Assembly: GCA_000513555.1 (NCBI GenBank)
Contig: ALYD01000011.1
Location: forward strand, 35,579 to 99,578
Direction of reading: 5' to 3'
Source of the DNA: Lachnospiraceae bacterium JC7
Lineage (GTDB): Bacteria; Bacillota; Clostridia; Lachnospirales; Lachnospiraceae
Length of the DNA stretch: 64,000 nt
Shown piece by piece: positions 8,502 through 16,662 of the stretch. The notes below the pieces were generated by a model. That model made no database searches, was not told the DNA's origin, and worked only from the letters and a program-made list of their open reading frames with translations. Within the stretch, counting starts at the first letter, position 1. Every line of letters begins with the position of its first letter. Both the position numbers and the translations under genes were made by a program.

Positions 8502-8726
8502 TACTTTGGGGCTGCTATCGATGTCACGGTTCCTGAGCCATTCCCTTCTGATGATCCTCTGTGGGACGCTCCAAGATGTATCATCACTCCCCATATAGCT
8601 GGTCAGTTGTACCTTGAAAAGACCTTCAGGACCATCGTGAAGATCACCGGAGAAAATCTTCAGAGGTACCTTTCCGGAGATATAGCCGGAATGAAAAACA
8701 AGATAGATACGGCACAAGGATATTGA
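8502..8726 (+). pseudogene. C-terminal remnant of a D-2-hydroxyacid dehydrogenase
   Basis: The frame opens right after a TAA at 8499-8501 and has no usable start codon, yet encodes a clean enzyme tail: GAAIDVTVPEPFPSDDPLW, then APRCIITPHIAGQ with the catalytic-site His, ending in a helix and TGA (8724-8726). This is the C-terminal catalytic part of the D-isomer-specific 2-hydroxyacid dehydrogenases; the first roughly 250 residues, including the NAD-binding core, are missing. The fragment has no internal stop, so the deletion is probably recent. A hydroxyacid dehydrogenase beside ilvD would fit a branched-chain 2-oxo/2-hydroxy acid pathway. Confidence 0.85.
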
Positions 8727-8754
8727 TCCGGATGAAGTGCTGCTAAGTGAAAAT

Positions 8755-8789
8755 AAAGAACCTTTGGGAATCTCCAAAGGTTCTTTTTC
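8755..8789. terminator. Bidirectional rho-independent terminator
   Basis: AAAGAACCTTTGG (8755-8767) pairs perfectly with CCAAAGGTTCTTT (8774-8786), T-rich on both strands. It ends the ilvD side and also serves the reductase on the minus strand. Confidence 0.93.
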
Positions 8790-8796
8790 GGATTTG

Positions 8797-11001
8797 TCAT
8801 ATTTCAGCGGCGGCGTTCTCGCCTGCGATCTTTCCGTAATACATGGCCATGGAGTGGCTCACTCCCTTGAGGCCGATAGGATACTCCATGCCGAAACGTC
8901 CGCCCTGCATATTTCCGGCAACATAAAGTCCCTTGATGATCTCACCGCAAACCTGACGGCCCATCTCATCTGTGATCTCGGTAAAGGTGTGGCAGTCCTC
9001 GTCTGACTCAAGTCCGCCTATACATACGAGCATGATGGCTGTTGTGAACTGATCTGCGTAGAAAGGAGCTGTATCAACCGGCATGAGACGGCTTGGTACC
9101 TTGTGGAAGTCCTCGTCATAACCTGCTTTGGCAAGCTCATTGTAACGTTTGATGGATTCAAGTGCCTGCTTCTGAGCAGCTGTATCATCAGGATATACCA
9201 TAGCCACAAGCTCTTCCAATGTATCAGCCTTCAGGCATCTTCCGTCCTGAACAGCTGCTTCAAGCTGGTAAGGGCTCTTCCAGTTACGGTAGGTCTGATT
9301 GTTCTTAGGTGCTTCATCAATAGAAGCATAGTCCTCGAAGTAGCATGCACCGCCGTGAGCTGCCGGCATATGAGTTACCTGCTCAGGCCAGTTGGCATCA
9401 AAGAACTGCCAGCTTGTCATGAGTCTGGTCTGCTCTATCTGGTTTTCAAGCTGCTGTCCCGGAAGATCCTCGCACATGAAACGCTTGCCGTCCATGTCCA
9501 GGTTGAGGAAGCCGGCATTACCCATTACACCAACGCCGGAAAGATCTGCGCCGCCGCCCATATGGTGGATCATAGGAGCATTGTAACCCATGATCTTTGC
9601 GCCTGCCCATGCGCCCATTCGGAGGCCGTCACCCTGGTTTGTGGGTACACCGTTTACATCGAAGGAAGTGAAGAGTCTGTTGTTTGCATGAGTCTTCATT
9701 ACATCGGGAGCAAAATGCTTCATGGCTGCATCATTGGAGCCGTAATCACCGGTTGAAAGGATGACACCCTTCTTTGCGTTTATCTTCAGGTATTTACCCT
9801 TATCGGAAGATTCGGGATCGTCATTCAATGCATAGACACCTACGCATTTTCCGTTCTCCATGATGAGCTTCTTTCCGAAGTGTCCGAAATAGGCGTCAAC
9901 CTTGCCTGTTGAAAGAGCCTTCTCCCAATTCGCATTGAATGTTGCAGCCTGACTCGGAAGAAATTCCACTGAAGTCGGGTAGCAGGGGAAACGCTCTTCC
10001 TTCCAGTTGTAAACATGCTCTTTGCCGTTTTCATCCTTGTAGGATGGAAGAGGACGGAAGATAGGAACCATGAAATCGTCGGCATTTTCGTCTTCTATAG
10101 CCTGTCTGGTCTCATCAGCTATGAAGAGATGATCATCCGCGTCGGTCCACCAGTCAAAGGCTTCACCGATGTTGTCTGCCCATTTCTTGGCTATGCTTCT
10201 TTTTACACGGTATGAGGATTCGTTGACATGAGAGTCGATGATCTCGTCTACCTCTTCTTTTGTCAATGCTCTTTCCGGCCAGCGTGCATTGAGCTTCGGA
10301 CTGTTGATGACCGCATACTCGCCTGAACGGCAGCATGGAGCAGCTGCACCGTCTATTCCGATAACTGTTGCACCTGCCTCAGAAGCGGCTCTTGCAGCTG
10401 CAACACCGGCTACTCCGAGACCTACAACTATAACATCGGCCTCAACCTCTGAATAAATATCGCTTTCCTTGATATCTGGCTCTTCTCCAAGCCAGTCATC
10501 CTGAGAGCTTACTGCGGCAGCTTCTCCTGCAGCGGCTGTTGTCTCGCCCTTAGCCTGTGCTATACAATTTGCTGCAGCCTTCTTCACTGCGTTTGATGTG
10601 ACAGTTGCACCTGATACTGCATCAAACTCTGCGCTCTGAGCATCAAGAATGGCTTTTTTCAGAGGCTCCGGTGTCGCTGTTCCGATTCCCTCTGTTTCGC
10701 CTGAAGCATCTATGACAACATCTGTGATGCTGTTTTCATCAAAGGTCATGGTAACAGTGACATCGCTTTGAAGTCCCTTTTCACTCGCGGTGTATGTTCC
10801 CGGTGTATAGAGTGCTTTTTTTGCAGCTTCTGTAGCGGCCTCTGTGGCAGTCTGAGCAGCTTCGGTGGGAGCTGCCGTTGTAGCCTCCGGTACGTTGTTG
10901 TTACAGCCTGTAAGGGTTCCTACCACAGCTCCTGCTGTTAATGTTACAGCTCCTGCAGCTGTGCCTCTGAGAAAGTCTCTTCTGGAAATAAGTTTAGCCA
11001 T
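8797..11001 (-). CDS. Exported FMN/FAD-dependent reductase (fumarate-reductase-like)
   Basis: 734-residue flavoprotein started at 11001, where AAGGAGG precedes the ATG. The N-terminus carries a Tat motif (SRRDFLRG) with a lipobox (LTGC, about residue 33), so it is likely anchored outside the membrane. An Ala/Thr linker is followed by an FMN-binding domain (about residues 65-150) with SGATVTS, the site where ApbE attaches FMN to Thr. Then comes a Rossmann FAD site (VIVVGLGVAGVAAARAASEAGA) and a flavocytochrome-like body. The C-terminal motif is AGNMQGGRFGMEYPIG instead of the fumarate-reductase type GGxHGxNRLGGN, so the acceptor is probably not fumarate. A divergent LysR gene likely controls it. 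Confidence 0.88.
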   Translation of the reverse strand: MAKLISRRDFLRGTAAGAVTLTAGAVVGTLTGCNNNVPEATTAAPTEAAQTATEAATEAAKKALYTPGTYTASEKGLQSDVTVTMTFDENSITDVVIDASGETEGIGTATPEPLKKAILDAQSAEFDAVSGATVTSNAVKKAAANCIAQAKGETTAAAGEAAAVSSQDDWLGEEPDIKESDIYSEVEADVIVVGLGVAGVAAARAASEAGATVIGIDGAAAPCCRSGEYAVINSPKLNARWPERALTKEEVDEIIDSHVNESSYRVKRSIAKKWADNIGEAFDWWTDADDHLFIADETRQAIEDENADDFMVPIFRPLPSYKDENGKEHVYNWKEERFPCYPTSVEFLPSQAATFNANWEKALSTGKVDAYFGHFGKKLIMENGKCVGVYALNDDPESSDKGKYLKINAKKGVILSTGDYGSNDAAMKHFAPDVMKTHANNRLFTSFDVNGVPTNQGDGLRMGAWAGAKIMGYNAPMIHHMGGGADLSGVGVMGNAGFLNLDMDGKRFMCEDLPGQQLENQIEQTRLMTSWQFFDANWPEQVTHMPAAHGGACYFEDYASIDEAPKNNQTYRNWKSPYQLEAAVQDGRCLKADTLEELVAMVYPDDTAAQKQALESIKRYNELAKAGYDEDFHKVPSRLMPVDTAPFYADQFTTAIMLVCIGGLESDEDCHTFTEITDEMGRQVCGEIIKGLYVAGNMQGGRFGMEYPIGLKGVSHSMAMYYGKIAGENAAAEI

Positions 11002-11040
11002 TTTTCCTCCTTGCAAATCCCGATCGCCCATATCAAATTT

Positions 11041-11168
11041 GTTAGTAAAATTAATAATATCACTTGGGCGGTTGGCATAATATTACCTTTATTTTCCGAT
11101 ATGTATGCTTGTTTGTATATTTCCGTTGTGTTAATGTGTATTTAGTTTTACTTAATACGAGGACAGCT
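11041..11168. promoter_or_regulatory. Divergent reductase/LysR control region
   Basis: AT-rich intergenic stretch between the reductase start and the LysR start. It holds short palindromes such as TAATATTA (11078-11085), a plausible place for LysR binding. I cannot define clear -35/-10 pairs. Confidence 0.35.
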
Positions 11169-12065
11169 ATGTACAGTACACAGATAAAGACATTTCTGAC
11201 GGTATGTGAAAAAGGAAGCTTTAACAGAGCAGCTGCGGAATTATATATTACCCCAAGTGCGGTGCTCCAACAGATCAATGCTCTGGAAAAAAGACTTTCC
11301 GTCCAGCTTGTTGTCAGGAACAGGGGCGGCATCGAACTGACTCCGGCAGGAGAATATCTTAATAAAGAAGCATTGACATGGGTAAGACGAGGGGATGCCC
11401 TCATGGAGGAAGTGCGCTACATTGCGGAAAAGGAAAGCATCATTTCCATAGGGACCTCTCTTCTGGAGAAGTGCAGGCTTCTTTATGAACTCTGGATGCT
11501 GTATTCGGCGCAGAATGACCATGTCAAGATCAACATGGTCTCTATAGATGCAGATCATCACATCCCTCCTAAGACAGATCTGGTGGAAAGCATCAACAGC
11601 GGAGTTCCGTGGATGAAGGAATGGGAATTCATAAAGATCTGTGATGTGCCTTTTGGAATTGCGGCATCGGAACGGAATCCTCTTTCCGGGAGAAAAATAC
11701 TGTCACCGGAGGAACTCCGGGGTGAGACGGTCTTGTGTTTCCGGGATGAAGGTTCTGATATCATTCAGGAGGTATTCGGATGTATGAGAGAGCATGATAT
11801 AAAGCTCGATATACATGATTATCCCAGCAATGCCATACTGTGGGGTAGCGGCTTTAAGGATCAGCTTCTTTTGGTGCCCATGTGCTGGAATGATATCCTC
11901 GCAGGTATGAAAATCATTCCCTGTACCTGGAGCTACAGCCTTCCATACGGCATCTTTTACAGAAAGAATCCTTCGACTACTGTCAGGGATTTTCTGAGCT
12001 TCATAAGCAGGACTTATGAAGACGGAAACGAGCATGGCATAGTGCCGGTGCTGGATTTTGGCTAA
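11169..12065 (+). CDS. LysR-family transcriptional regulator
   Basis: 298 residues from ATG 11169, with GAGGA just upstream; upstream in-frame codons encode a hydrophobic stretch unlike a LysR start. The N-terminal winged helix is typical: QIKTFLTVCEKGSFNRAAAELYITPSAVLQQINALEKRL, then LTPAGEYL (about residues 2-65). The remainder is a periplasmic-binding-protein-like effector domain of normal length. It is divergently placed next to the exported reductase, the usual layout for a regulator that senses the reductase substrate. It ends at a strong terminator. Confidence 0.9.
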   Translation: MYSTQIKTFLTVCEKGSFNRAAAELYITPSAVLQQINALEKRLSVQLVVRNRGGIELTPAGEYLNKEALTWVRRGDALMEEVRYIAEKESIISIGTSLLEKCRLLYELWMLYSAQNDHVKINMVSIDADHHIPPKTDLVESINSGVPWMKEWEFIKICDVPFGIAASERNPLSGRKILSPEELRGETVLCFRDEGSDIIQEVFGCMREHDIKLDIHDYPSNAILWGSGFKDQLLLVPMCWNDILAGMKIIPCTWSYSLPYGIFYRKNPSTTVRDFLSFISRTYEDGNEHGIVPVLDFG

Positions 12066-12090
12066 GATAATTTAAGATAATAAGAACAAA

Positions 12091-12125
12091 AAAAGAGAAT
12101 CGGGCTGTGAGCTGATTCTCTTTTT
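12091..12125. terminator. Bidirectional rho-independent terminator
   Basis: AAAAGAGAATC (12091-12101) pairs with GATTCTCTTTT (12114-12124). Lies between the convergent LysR gene and the first SGNH gene and can serve both. Confidence 0.9.
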
Positions 12126-12139
12126 ATACATATAAAGTT

Positions 12140-13114
12140 TTAAGCGGATGCGGTATTCTCGGCAACTGTCTCTGAAGCTGCCTCAGCCGCTGTTTCAGCA
12201 GCAGTCTCTGTTACGTCGTTTGCATGGGCATAATTCTGACTTGCTGCATACTCACGAAGGGCCTGAACCCAGATAACATAAGCGTCTGCATTCTGGTGGA
12301 TGTACTTGTCTGTGCAGTACTTTGGATCCAGATTTCCGTTTGCGTCTGCAAGACGGTTGGCTATATCTATGTAGCCGTAGCCGTTTGCTGTGCAAAGCTC
12401 CTGAAGGGAAGCATTGAGCTTACGTACTGTATCGTTATCAAAAGCCCAGCTCTTGATGCCGGAGAGCTTGGTCTGTGCATCAGGATAGATGTAGGTGGTG
12501 CTGATGATGGTGATGTCCGCAGCAGGATTTGCAGCGGCGATGCTGCTTATAAGTGACTTGTAGTTGGCAAGAACCTCGCTTGGACGGCCCTTTATGTCAT
12601 TAAGACCGAGTGAGAGATAAACATGCTTTGCTCCGACTAAAGAAACAAGCTCATAAGCATAATGCTGAGCTCCGCCATACCAGAGATGGTTCACGCCTTC
12701 TGTACCGATGGGCTGAATCTCATCATGGATACTGTAGCGGGCCTGAGTCTGAAAATTGATATTTGCAAGTAAAGGGTTCTGATTTCGGGCGATACTGTAT
12801 CGCTTGAATCCGTCTGCAACTGAATCTCCGATGAGGATGGAATCCTTATAGAAATCAACCACACGCTGATCCTCTGTGGCAGTAAGTACAGGGTCAGCAG
12901 AAAGATCTGCAGAAGCGGAGCTGCTTGAAGATGCAGCTGAAGCATCAGTGGCTGCGGTCTCTTCCGTGCTTGAAGTAACAGCAGTGGTCTCTGCTGTTGC
13001 GGCTGCAGTTTCTGACGGGATCGAAGGACCATCAGCAAGTGATACTATGCCGGAAGTAATGATGATGGATGATGCAGCGGCTATGATGGCTGCTCTCCTT
13101 AAAGTTTTTTTCAT
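12140..13114 (-). CDS. Secreted SGNH/GDSL hydrolase, paralogue 1
   Basis: 324 residues with a Sec signal peptide (MKKTLRRAAIIAAASS, cleavage near SLADG), a Thr/Ala/Ser-rich linker to about residue 75, the SGNH domain, and a Glu/Ala/Thr-rich tail. All catalytic blocks are present: ILIGDSVADGF (nucleophile Ser), SLGLNDIKG (oxyanion Asn) and DKYIHQN (Asp-His). Such proteins are usually esterases or O-acyl transferases acting on wall or surface polysaccharide. It lies 58 bases after paralogue 2 on the same strand with no terminator between, so the two are probably cotranscribed. Substrate unknown; polysaccharide O-deacetylation or acetylation is inferred from the MBOAT/DHHW neighbours. Confidence 0.85.
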   Translation of the reverse strand: MKKTLRRAAIIAAASSIIITSGIVSLADGPSIPSETAAATAETTAVTSSTEETAATDASAASSSSSASADLSADPVLTATEDQRVVDFYKDSILIGDSVADGFKRYSIARNQNPLLANINFQTQARYSIHDEIQPIGTEGVNHLWYGGAQHYAYELVSLVGAKHVYLSLGLNDIKGRPSEVLANYKSLISSIAAANPAADITIISTTYIYPDAQTKLSGIKSWAFDNDTVRKLNASLQELCTANGYGYIDIANRLADANGNLDPKYCTDKYIHQNADAYVIWVQALREYAASQNYAHANDVTETAAETAAEAASETVAENTASA

Positions 13115-13172
13115 ATGTATTCTCCTTTAGGCCACGGGAAAAGTGTGGGTATGCTCCATGGTCTTTTAATAT

Positions 13173-14126
13173 TTATGCCATTCCGAGTTTCTTAAGTCCG
13201 TATTCCTTGAGAGCAGCTGTCCAGATGTCGTAAGCCAGATCATTCTGATGGATGTACTCGTCTGAGCTGTAAACAGGATCGAGATCTCCGTTTGCGTCAG
13301 AGAGACGGTCGGCTACATTGATAAAGTTCCAGCCGTTAGCGACGCATACCTGCTCCATGGTCGTGTTGAACTTTTTAACATTAGGACTGGTCATGGTTCC
13401 GTAATACTTACCCGGATAAATGTATGTCGCACTGATAACTGTGATATCAACGCCTGGATTTACGGCTATGATATGATTTATGAGTCTCTGATAATCCTCG
13501 ATGACAGTCGGATACTGTACCTCTGTGGTACCGAAGGACAGGAACACATGCTTCGCGCCCATGAGCTGTACGGAATCCCATACAAAACGCTGCTGCCCTC
13601 TGTAGAATGGATGACGGCTTGTGGTGCTTATCTCTTCAAAGGCACCTTCTATATAGTAACCGTTTGCTGTAAGAGACTGGAAGTTCTTGAGAACAGGATC
13701 AGTGGTGCGGGCTTTTGTGTAATTTGCAAAGCCGTTTCCGATGGAGTTTCCGATTATGACAGAATTCTGGAAAAGCTCATCGAGAGCCGCGTTCTGTGCA
13801 TCATTAAGGGCACTGGTGTCAATGGCAGAAACAGGACCGATAACGATGGCGCCGGTAGCTGCGGTATAGGTTCCGAGAGCGTTCTGGAACACATGCATGG
13901 AATCTGCAGCAGTAGCAGCATCTGTGGCTGTGTCGGCAGTGGTTTCAGCAGCGGTCTCTGAAGTTATGATTTCAGCACCGTTTCCTGCCATGGGGCCGAA
14001 AGAAGAATAGCTGCTTAAGTCGATGCCCTGTGCGCCTGTTGATGTGGCCAGAGCAGGGAATGCGCCTGTGCTTGTAACAAGAGCAGCGCTTAAAGCAAGT
14101 GTTGCAAGTTTTTTCATACGTCTCAT
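13173..14126 (-). CDS. Secreted SGNH-like protein, paralogue 2, degenerate active site
   Basis: 317 residues with a signal peptide ending near PALATS and a short low-complexity linker. It aligns along its length with its two neighbours (VQLMGAKHVFLSFG, VDITVISATYIYPG, SDEYIHQND). Catalytic motifs have drifted: block I reads IIGNSIGNG (Ser kept, Asp changed to Asn), and block III reads FGTTEVQ where the paralogues have GLND, losing the oxyanion-hole Asn. Block V (DEYIHQN) is kept. It may be a non-catalytic binding partner or have changed activity. It probably leads a two-gene unit with paralogue 1. Confidence 0.82.
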   Translation of the reverse strand: MRRMKKLATLALSAALVTSTGAFPALATSTGAQGIDLSSYSSFGPMAGNGAEIITSETAAETTADTATDAATAADSMHVFQNALGTYTAATGAIVIGPVSAIDTSALNDAQNAALDELFQNSVIIGNSIGNGFANYTKARTTDPVLKNFQSLTANGYYIEGAFEEISTTSRHPFYRGQQRFVWDSVQLMGAKHVFLSFGTTEVQYPTVIEDYQRLINHIIAVNPGVDITVISATYIYPGKYYGTMTSPNVKKFNTTMEQVCVANGWNFINVADRLSDANGDLDPVYSSDEYIHQNDLAYDIWTAALKEYGLKKLGMA

Positions 14127-14270
14127 AAAAAAGACCTCGTTATTCTTTCAATAATTTTACATGCATCATTTTAGCACAAGAAAAGTATGGGGATTATAAA
14201 ATCAACTGACACATCAATTACAAATTACTGACGGGGCGGGGGATGGAGAGGATAATGACTTTGTAAAAGA

Positions 14271-14312
14271 AAAGCGGAACCCCGAAGAAATACTCTGGGA
14301 TTCCGCTTTTTT
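14271..14312. terminator. Terminator following tRNA-Gly
   Basis: AAAGCGGAACCCC pairs with GGGATTCCGCTTT around a 13-base loop; T-run on the plus strand, A-run (T on minus) on the other side. Works for the minus-strand tRNA transcript. Confidence 0.85.
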
Positions 14313-14314
14313 CA

Positions 14315-14385
14315 AGCAGCCAACGGGAATCGAACCCGCCTCCTCGGCTTGGGAAGCCGATGTACTACCGATGTACTATAGCTGC
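14315..14385 (-). tRNA. tRNA-Gly (anticodon CCC)
   Basis: Read on the minus strand, the acceptor GCAGCTA pairs with TGGCTGC (one G-U pair). The anticodon arm TCGGC-TTCCCAA-GCCGA gives anticodon CCC. The T arm GCGGG-TTCGATT-CCCGT is canonical, and the discriminator base is T as expected for bacterial glycine tRNAs. The 3' CCA is not encoded. Confidence 0.96.
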
Positions 14386-14403
14386 AACAATCACATGTCT
14401 TAG

Positions 14404-14431
14404 ATTTTACTCTTAATTTTAATCAAGTCAA
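14404..14431 (-). promoter_or_regulatory. Candidate tRNA-Gly promoter
   Basis: On the minus strand, TTGACT (14431-14426), a 16-base spacer and TAAAAT (14409-14404) end 18 bases ahead of the tRNA 5' end. Confidence 0.6.
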
Positions 14432-14474
14432 CATGGATTAATAATACTTTTCATATCATGATCCGCAACCGGCG

Positions 14475-14666
14475 TTACTTTTTGTTTTTCCATTTAGTAT
14501 TAAAAAAGTGAAGGTATGAGTATACCGCGATCACGCATATTACGAGATTGATATAGAAATTATCAGTATACCTGTAAATGAGGGTCGCTATGAGGATAAA
14601 GGTCATGATGATGAAGACATTGCGATTTCTGTTGAGAAAGTTTCTGATTTTCTGAAGGTCCATCAT
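14475..14666 (-). CDS. Small two-helix membrane protein, unknown function
   Basis: 63 residues: a basic N-terminal helix (LQKIRNFLNRNR), two hydrophobic segments (about residues 17-32 and 36-52) and a basic tail (NTKWKNKK). It starts inside the last codons of the flavin reductase gene, overlapping by 4 bases, which supports translation by coupling. I do not recognise a family. It is probably the second gene of that transcript. Confidence 0.6.
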   Translation of the reverse strand: MMDLQKIRNFLNRNRNVFIIMTFILIATLIYRYTDNFYINLVICVIAVYSYLHFFNTKWKNKK

Positions 14667-15370
14667 TTATCTCCTTTCTTGCGGATTCCCGTCTTTTTCA
14701 GGCTTTTCGGTTTTCTGTCTGTTTTATCCACCGGCTTTTTTGAAACAGCCTTCTTCTGTTGCACAGGTTTGCTGTCTGCTTTTTTTGCTTTCTTTTTGGG
14801 AAGAGGTTTTTTACGGACAGAATATCCGAAGCTACCGAGCTTTTCACCCAGTGACATGTAGTCACCATGAGAATATGCTACAAGGCCTACCTGGTCCATG
14901 TGGAAGGCGTCCTTCTCGTCAATGTAGCGGTCATCGACCTGAACAGCCACCACTTCTGCAAGGAACATGTCATGAGTTCCGAGAGGAAGTACCTGAGTGA
15001 CCTTGCACTCTATGGATACAGGAGCCTCTTCGATAGTGGGAGCAGAGACCACAGTGGCCTTTCCCTCGTGAAGCCCCATTTCTTTCCATTTATCAACTTT
15101 TGTAACGCTTCGGACTCCACAGTAGTCCAATGCTTTCACCAGCTTCTCATCCGGAAGGTTGATCACGAACTCGCCTGATTCCATGAGCATCGGGTAGCTG
15201 CCTCTGTTTTTTCTTACAGATATGTACGCCATGGGAGGGTCGGAACAGATGGTTCCGGTCCATGCAACTGTAAGTATATTTGTTTTCCCTGATTTATCCT
15301 TGAGGCTGACCATGACAGCCGGTACGGGGTAGATAAAATTACCCGGTTTTTTAAATGCTATTTTTGCCAT
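14663..15370 (-). CDS. Flavin reductase-like FMN-binding protein
   Basis: 235 residues from the ATG at 15370, preceded by GGAAGA. The domain (residues 1-190) opens with PGNFIYPVPAVMVSLKD, followed by TVAWTGTICSDPPMAYISVR and SGEFVINLP. This is the flavin reductase/FMN-binding split-barrel family, often acting as an NAD(P)H:flavin reductase or a small flavoprotein electron carrier. The last roughly 45 residues are a Lys/Pro-rich tail (KKPLPKKKAKK), unusual for the family and perhaps nucleic-acid or membrane associating. No obvious substrate link to neighbours; the nearby extracellular flavoprotein reductase is a separate unit. Confidence 0.88.
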   Translation of the reverse strand: MAKIAFKKPGNFIYPVPAVMVSLKDKSGKTNILTVAWTGTICSDPPMAYISVRKNRGSYPMLMESGEFVINLPDEKLVKALDYCGVRSVTKVDKWKEMGLHEGKATVVSAPTIEEAPVSIECKVTQVLPLGTHDMFLAEVVAVQVDDRYIDEKDAFHMDQVGLVAYSHGDYMSLGEKLGSFGYSVRKKPLPKKKAKKADSKPVQQKKAVSKKPVDKTDRKPKSLKKTGIRKKGDK

Positions 15371-15537
15371 ATTTCTTCCAATTATGTTTGTTTTCTGAAT
15401 CAAGATTAATCTAAACTTGAAGGCATCCCGCGTCAAGCAAATTAGCGTATTATCTATATAAATACTTAACTGGACATCTGGTTTTCATGGTCGTAAGATT
15501 ACTTTAGACTGACGTTCTCAGATTTAGGAGGGAAAAT

Positions 15538-16536
15538 ATGAGAAATCATCGGATCTTAACAGCTGTTCTTACTTTTGCTGTATCCGTATCTTCCTTGTGC
15601 ATGGCCTATGCGGAGGCTTTGGCGAGCGGAGTGGATACGACAGCATTATCATCGTCCGTGGGACCTACAGTGGGCGCAGATTCCAACGGAACATCGATCG
15701 TTGAAAGTTCACCTGCGGTTCCTGAGACAATAGCAGAAACCCTTCAGGAAACAAAATCCTATGAAGAGATAATTCTGGAGCAGCAGGCACAGGAACTGGC
15801 ACGTCTTGCGGCTATCGCCCAGCACGCTGCGGATATCGGAAGCTTTTATAAAGATTCTGTTCTGATCGGAGATTCCGTGGCTATGGGCTTTTCGCTTTAT
15901 GCAGCAAGAAATTCCACAGCTCCTATCTTTCAGAATCTGAAATTTCTTACACGGGGAAGTTATTCTGTTCACAATGCTTTTTCGAAGATCACAAGTAAAT
16001 CCACTCATCCTATCTATGGAGGAGAACAGCATTATATCTGGGATTCCATCAAGCTTGTAAATGCAAAGCATGTTTATTCTTTCTTCGGGTTGAATGATCT
16101 TTATGACGGGGTTGATTATACAGTCCAGAAATATCTTCAGCTCATAGACAAGATAAAGACGGAAAACCCGGATGTGGATTTCACCATCATAAGTACCACG
16201 CCTATGTACAAAGGCTCCGAAAAGAAGAATCTGAACAATGCCAACATTCGTGCCCTTAACGAGCAGATGAAGATACTGGCAGAGGCAAACGGATGGGGCT
16301 TCATAGATGTGGCTACACCTCTTACGGATTCGACGGGGTATCTCGCACCAAAGTATTGCAGTGATAAATATGTTCATCAGACAAACTCAGCCTACGCAGT
16401 GTGGCAGCAGACCTTTGAACAGTATGCGGAACAGCATCTCAATGATGAGAAAAAGGAAGAAGAGGTAGAAGAGACCACTGAAGCGGAATCTCTTCCGGAT
16501 GCCATAAGACCCACAGAACCGGCATTGGCCTATTGA
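15538..16536 (+). CDS. Secreted SGNH/GDSL hydrolase, paralogue 3
   Basis: 332 residues, ATG 15538 after AGGAGGG. A signal peptide (cleavage near YAEALA) is followed by a linker and an SGNH domain with intact blocks: VLIGDSVAMGF, FFGLNDLYDG and DKYVHQT. The tail is Glu-rich (KKEEEVEETTEAE). It is a close relative of the two genes on the opposite strand at 12140-14126, so this locus has seen gene duplication followed by inversion or separate orientation. Probable role: ester hydrolysis or acyl transfer on surface glycans. The downstream gene has its own promoter. Confidence 0.87.
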   Translation: MRNHRILTAVLTFAVSVSSLCMAYAEALASGVDTTALSSSVGPTVGADSNGTSIVESSPAVPETIAETLQETKSYEEIILEQQAQELARLAAIAQHAADIGSFYKDSVLIGDSVAMGFSLYAARNSTAPIFQNLKFLTRGSYSVHNAFSKITSKSTHPIYGGEQHYIWDSIKLVNAKHVYSFFGLNDLYDGVDYTVQKYLQLIDKIKTENPDVDFTIISTTPMYKGSEKKNLNNANIRALNEQMKILAEANGWGFIDVATPLTDSTGYLAPKYCSDKYVHQTNSAYAVWQQTFEQYAEQHLNDEKKEEEVEETTEAESLPDAIRPTEPALAY

Positions 16537-16550
16537 CAGATATTTTTTCG

Positions 16551-16579
16551 TTGAGAAAACGGGAATAAATCTATATAAT
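16551..16579 (+). promoter_or_regulatory. Promoter of the DUF4358 lipoprotein gene
   Basis: TTGAGA (16551-16556), 17-base spacer, perfect TATAAT (16574-16579). Leaves a leader of about 75 bases before ATG 16663. Confidence 0.8.
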
Positions 16580-16662
16580 GGTGCAAGAGTTCGAACAAAG
16601 AAATACCCTTTGGCAGATGCCGAGGGGGGATATGCAAATCATAAGCTAGAGGGAGAATGGTT

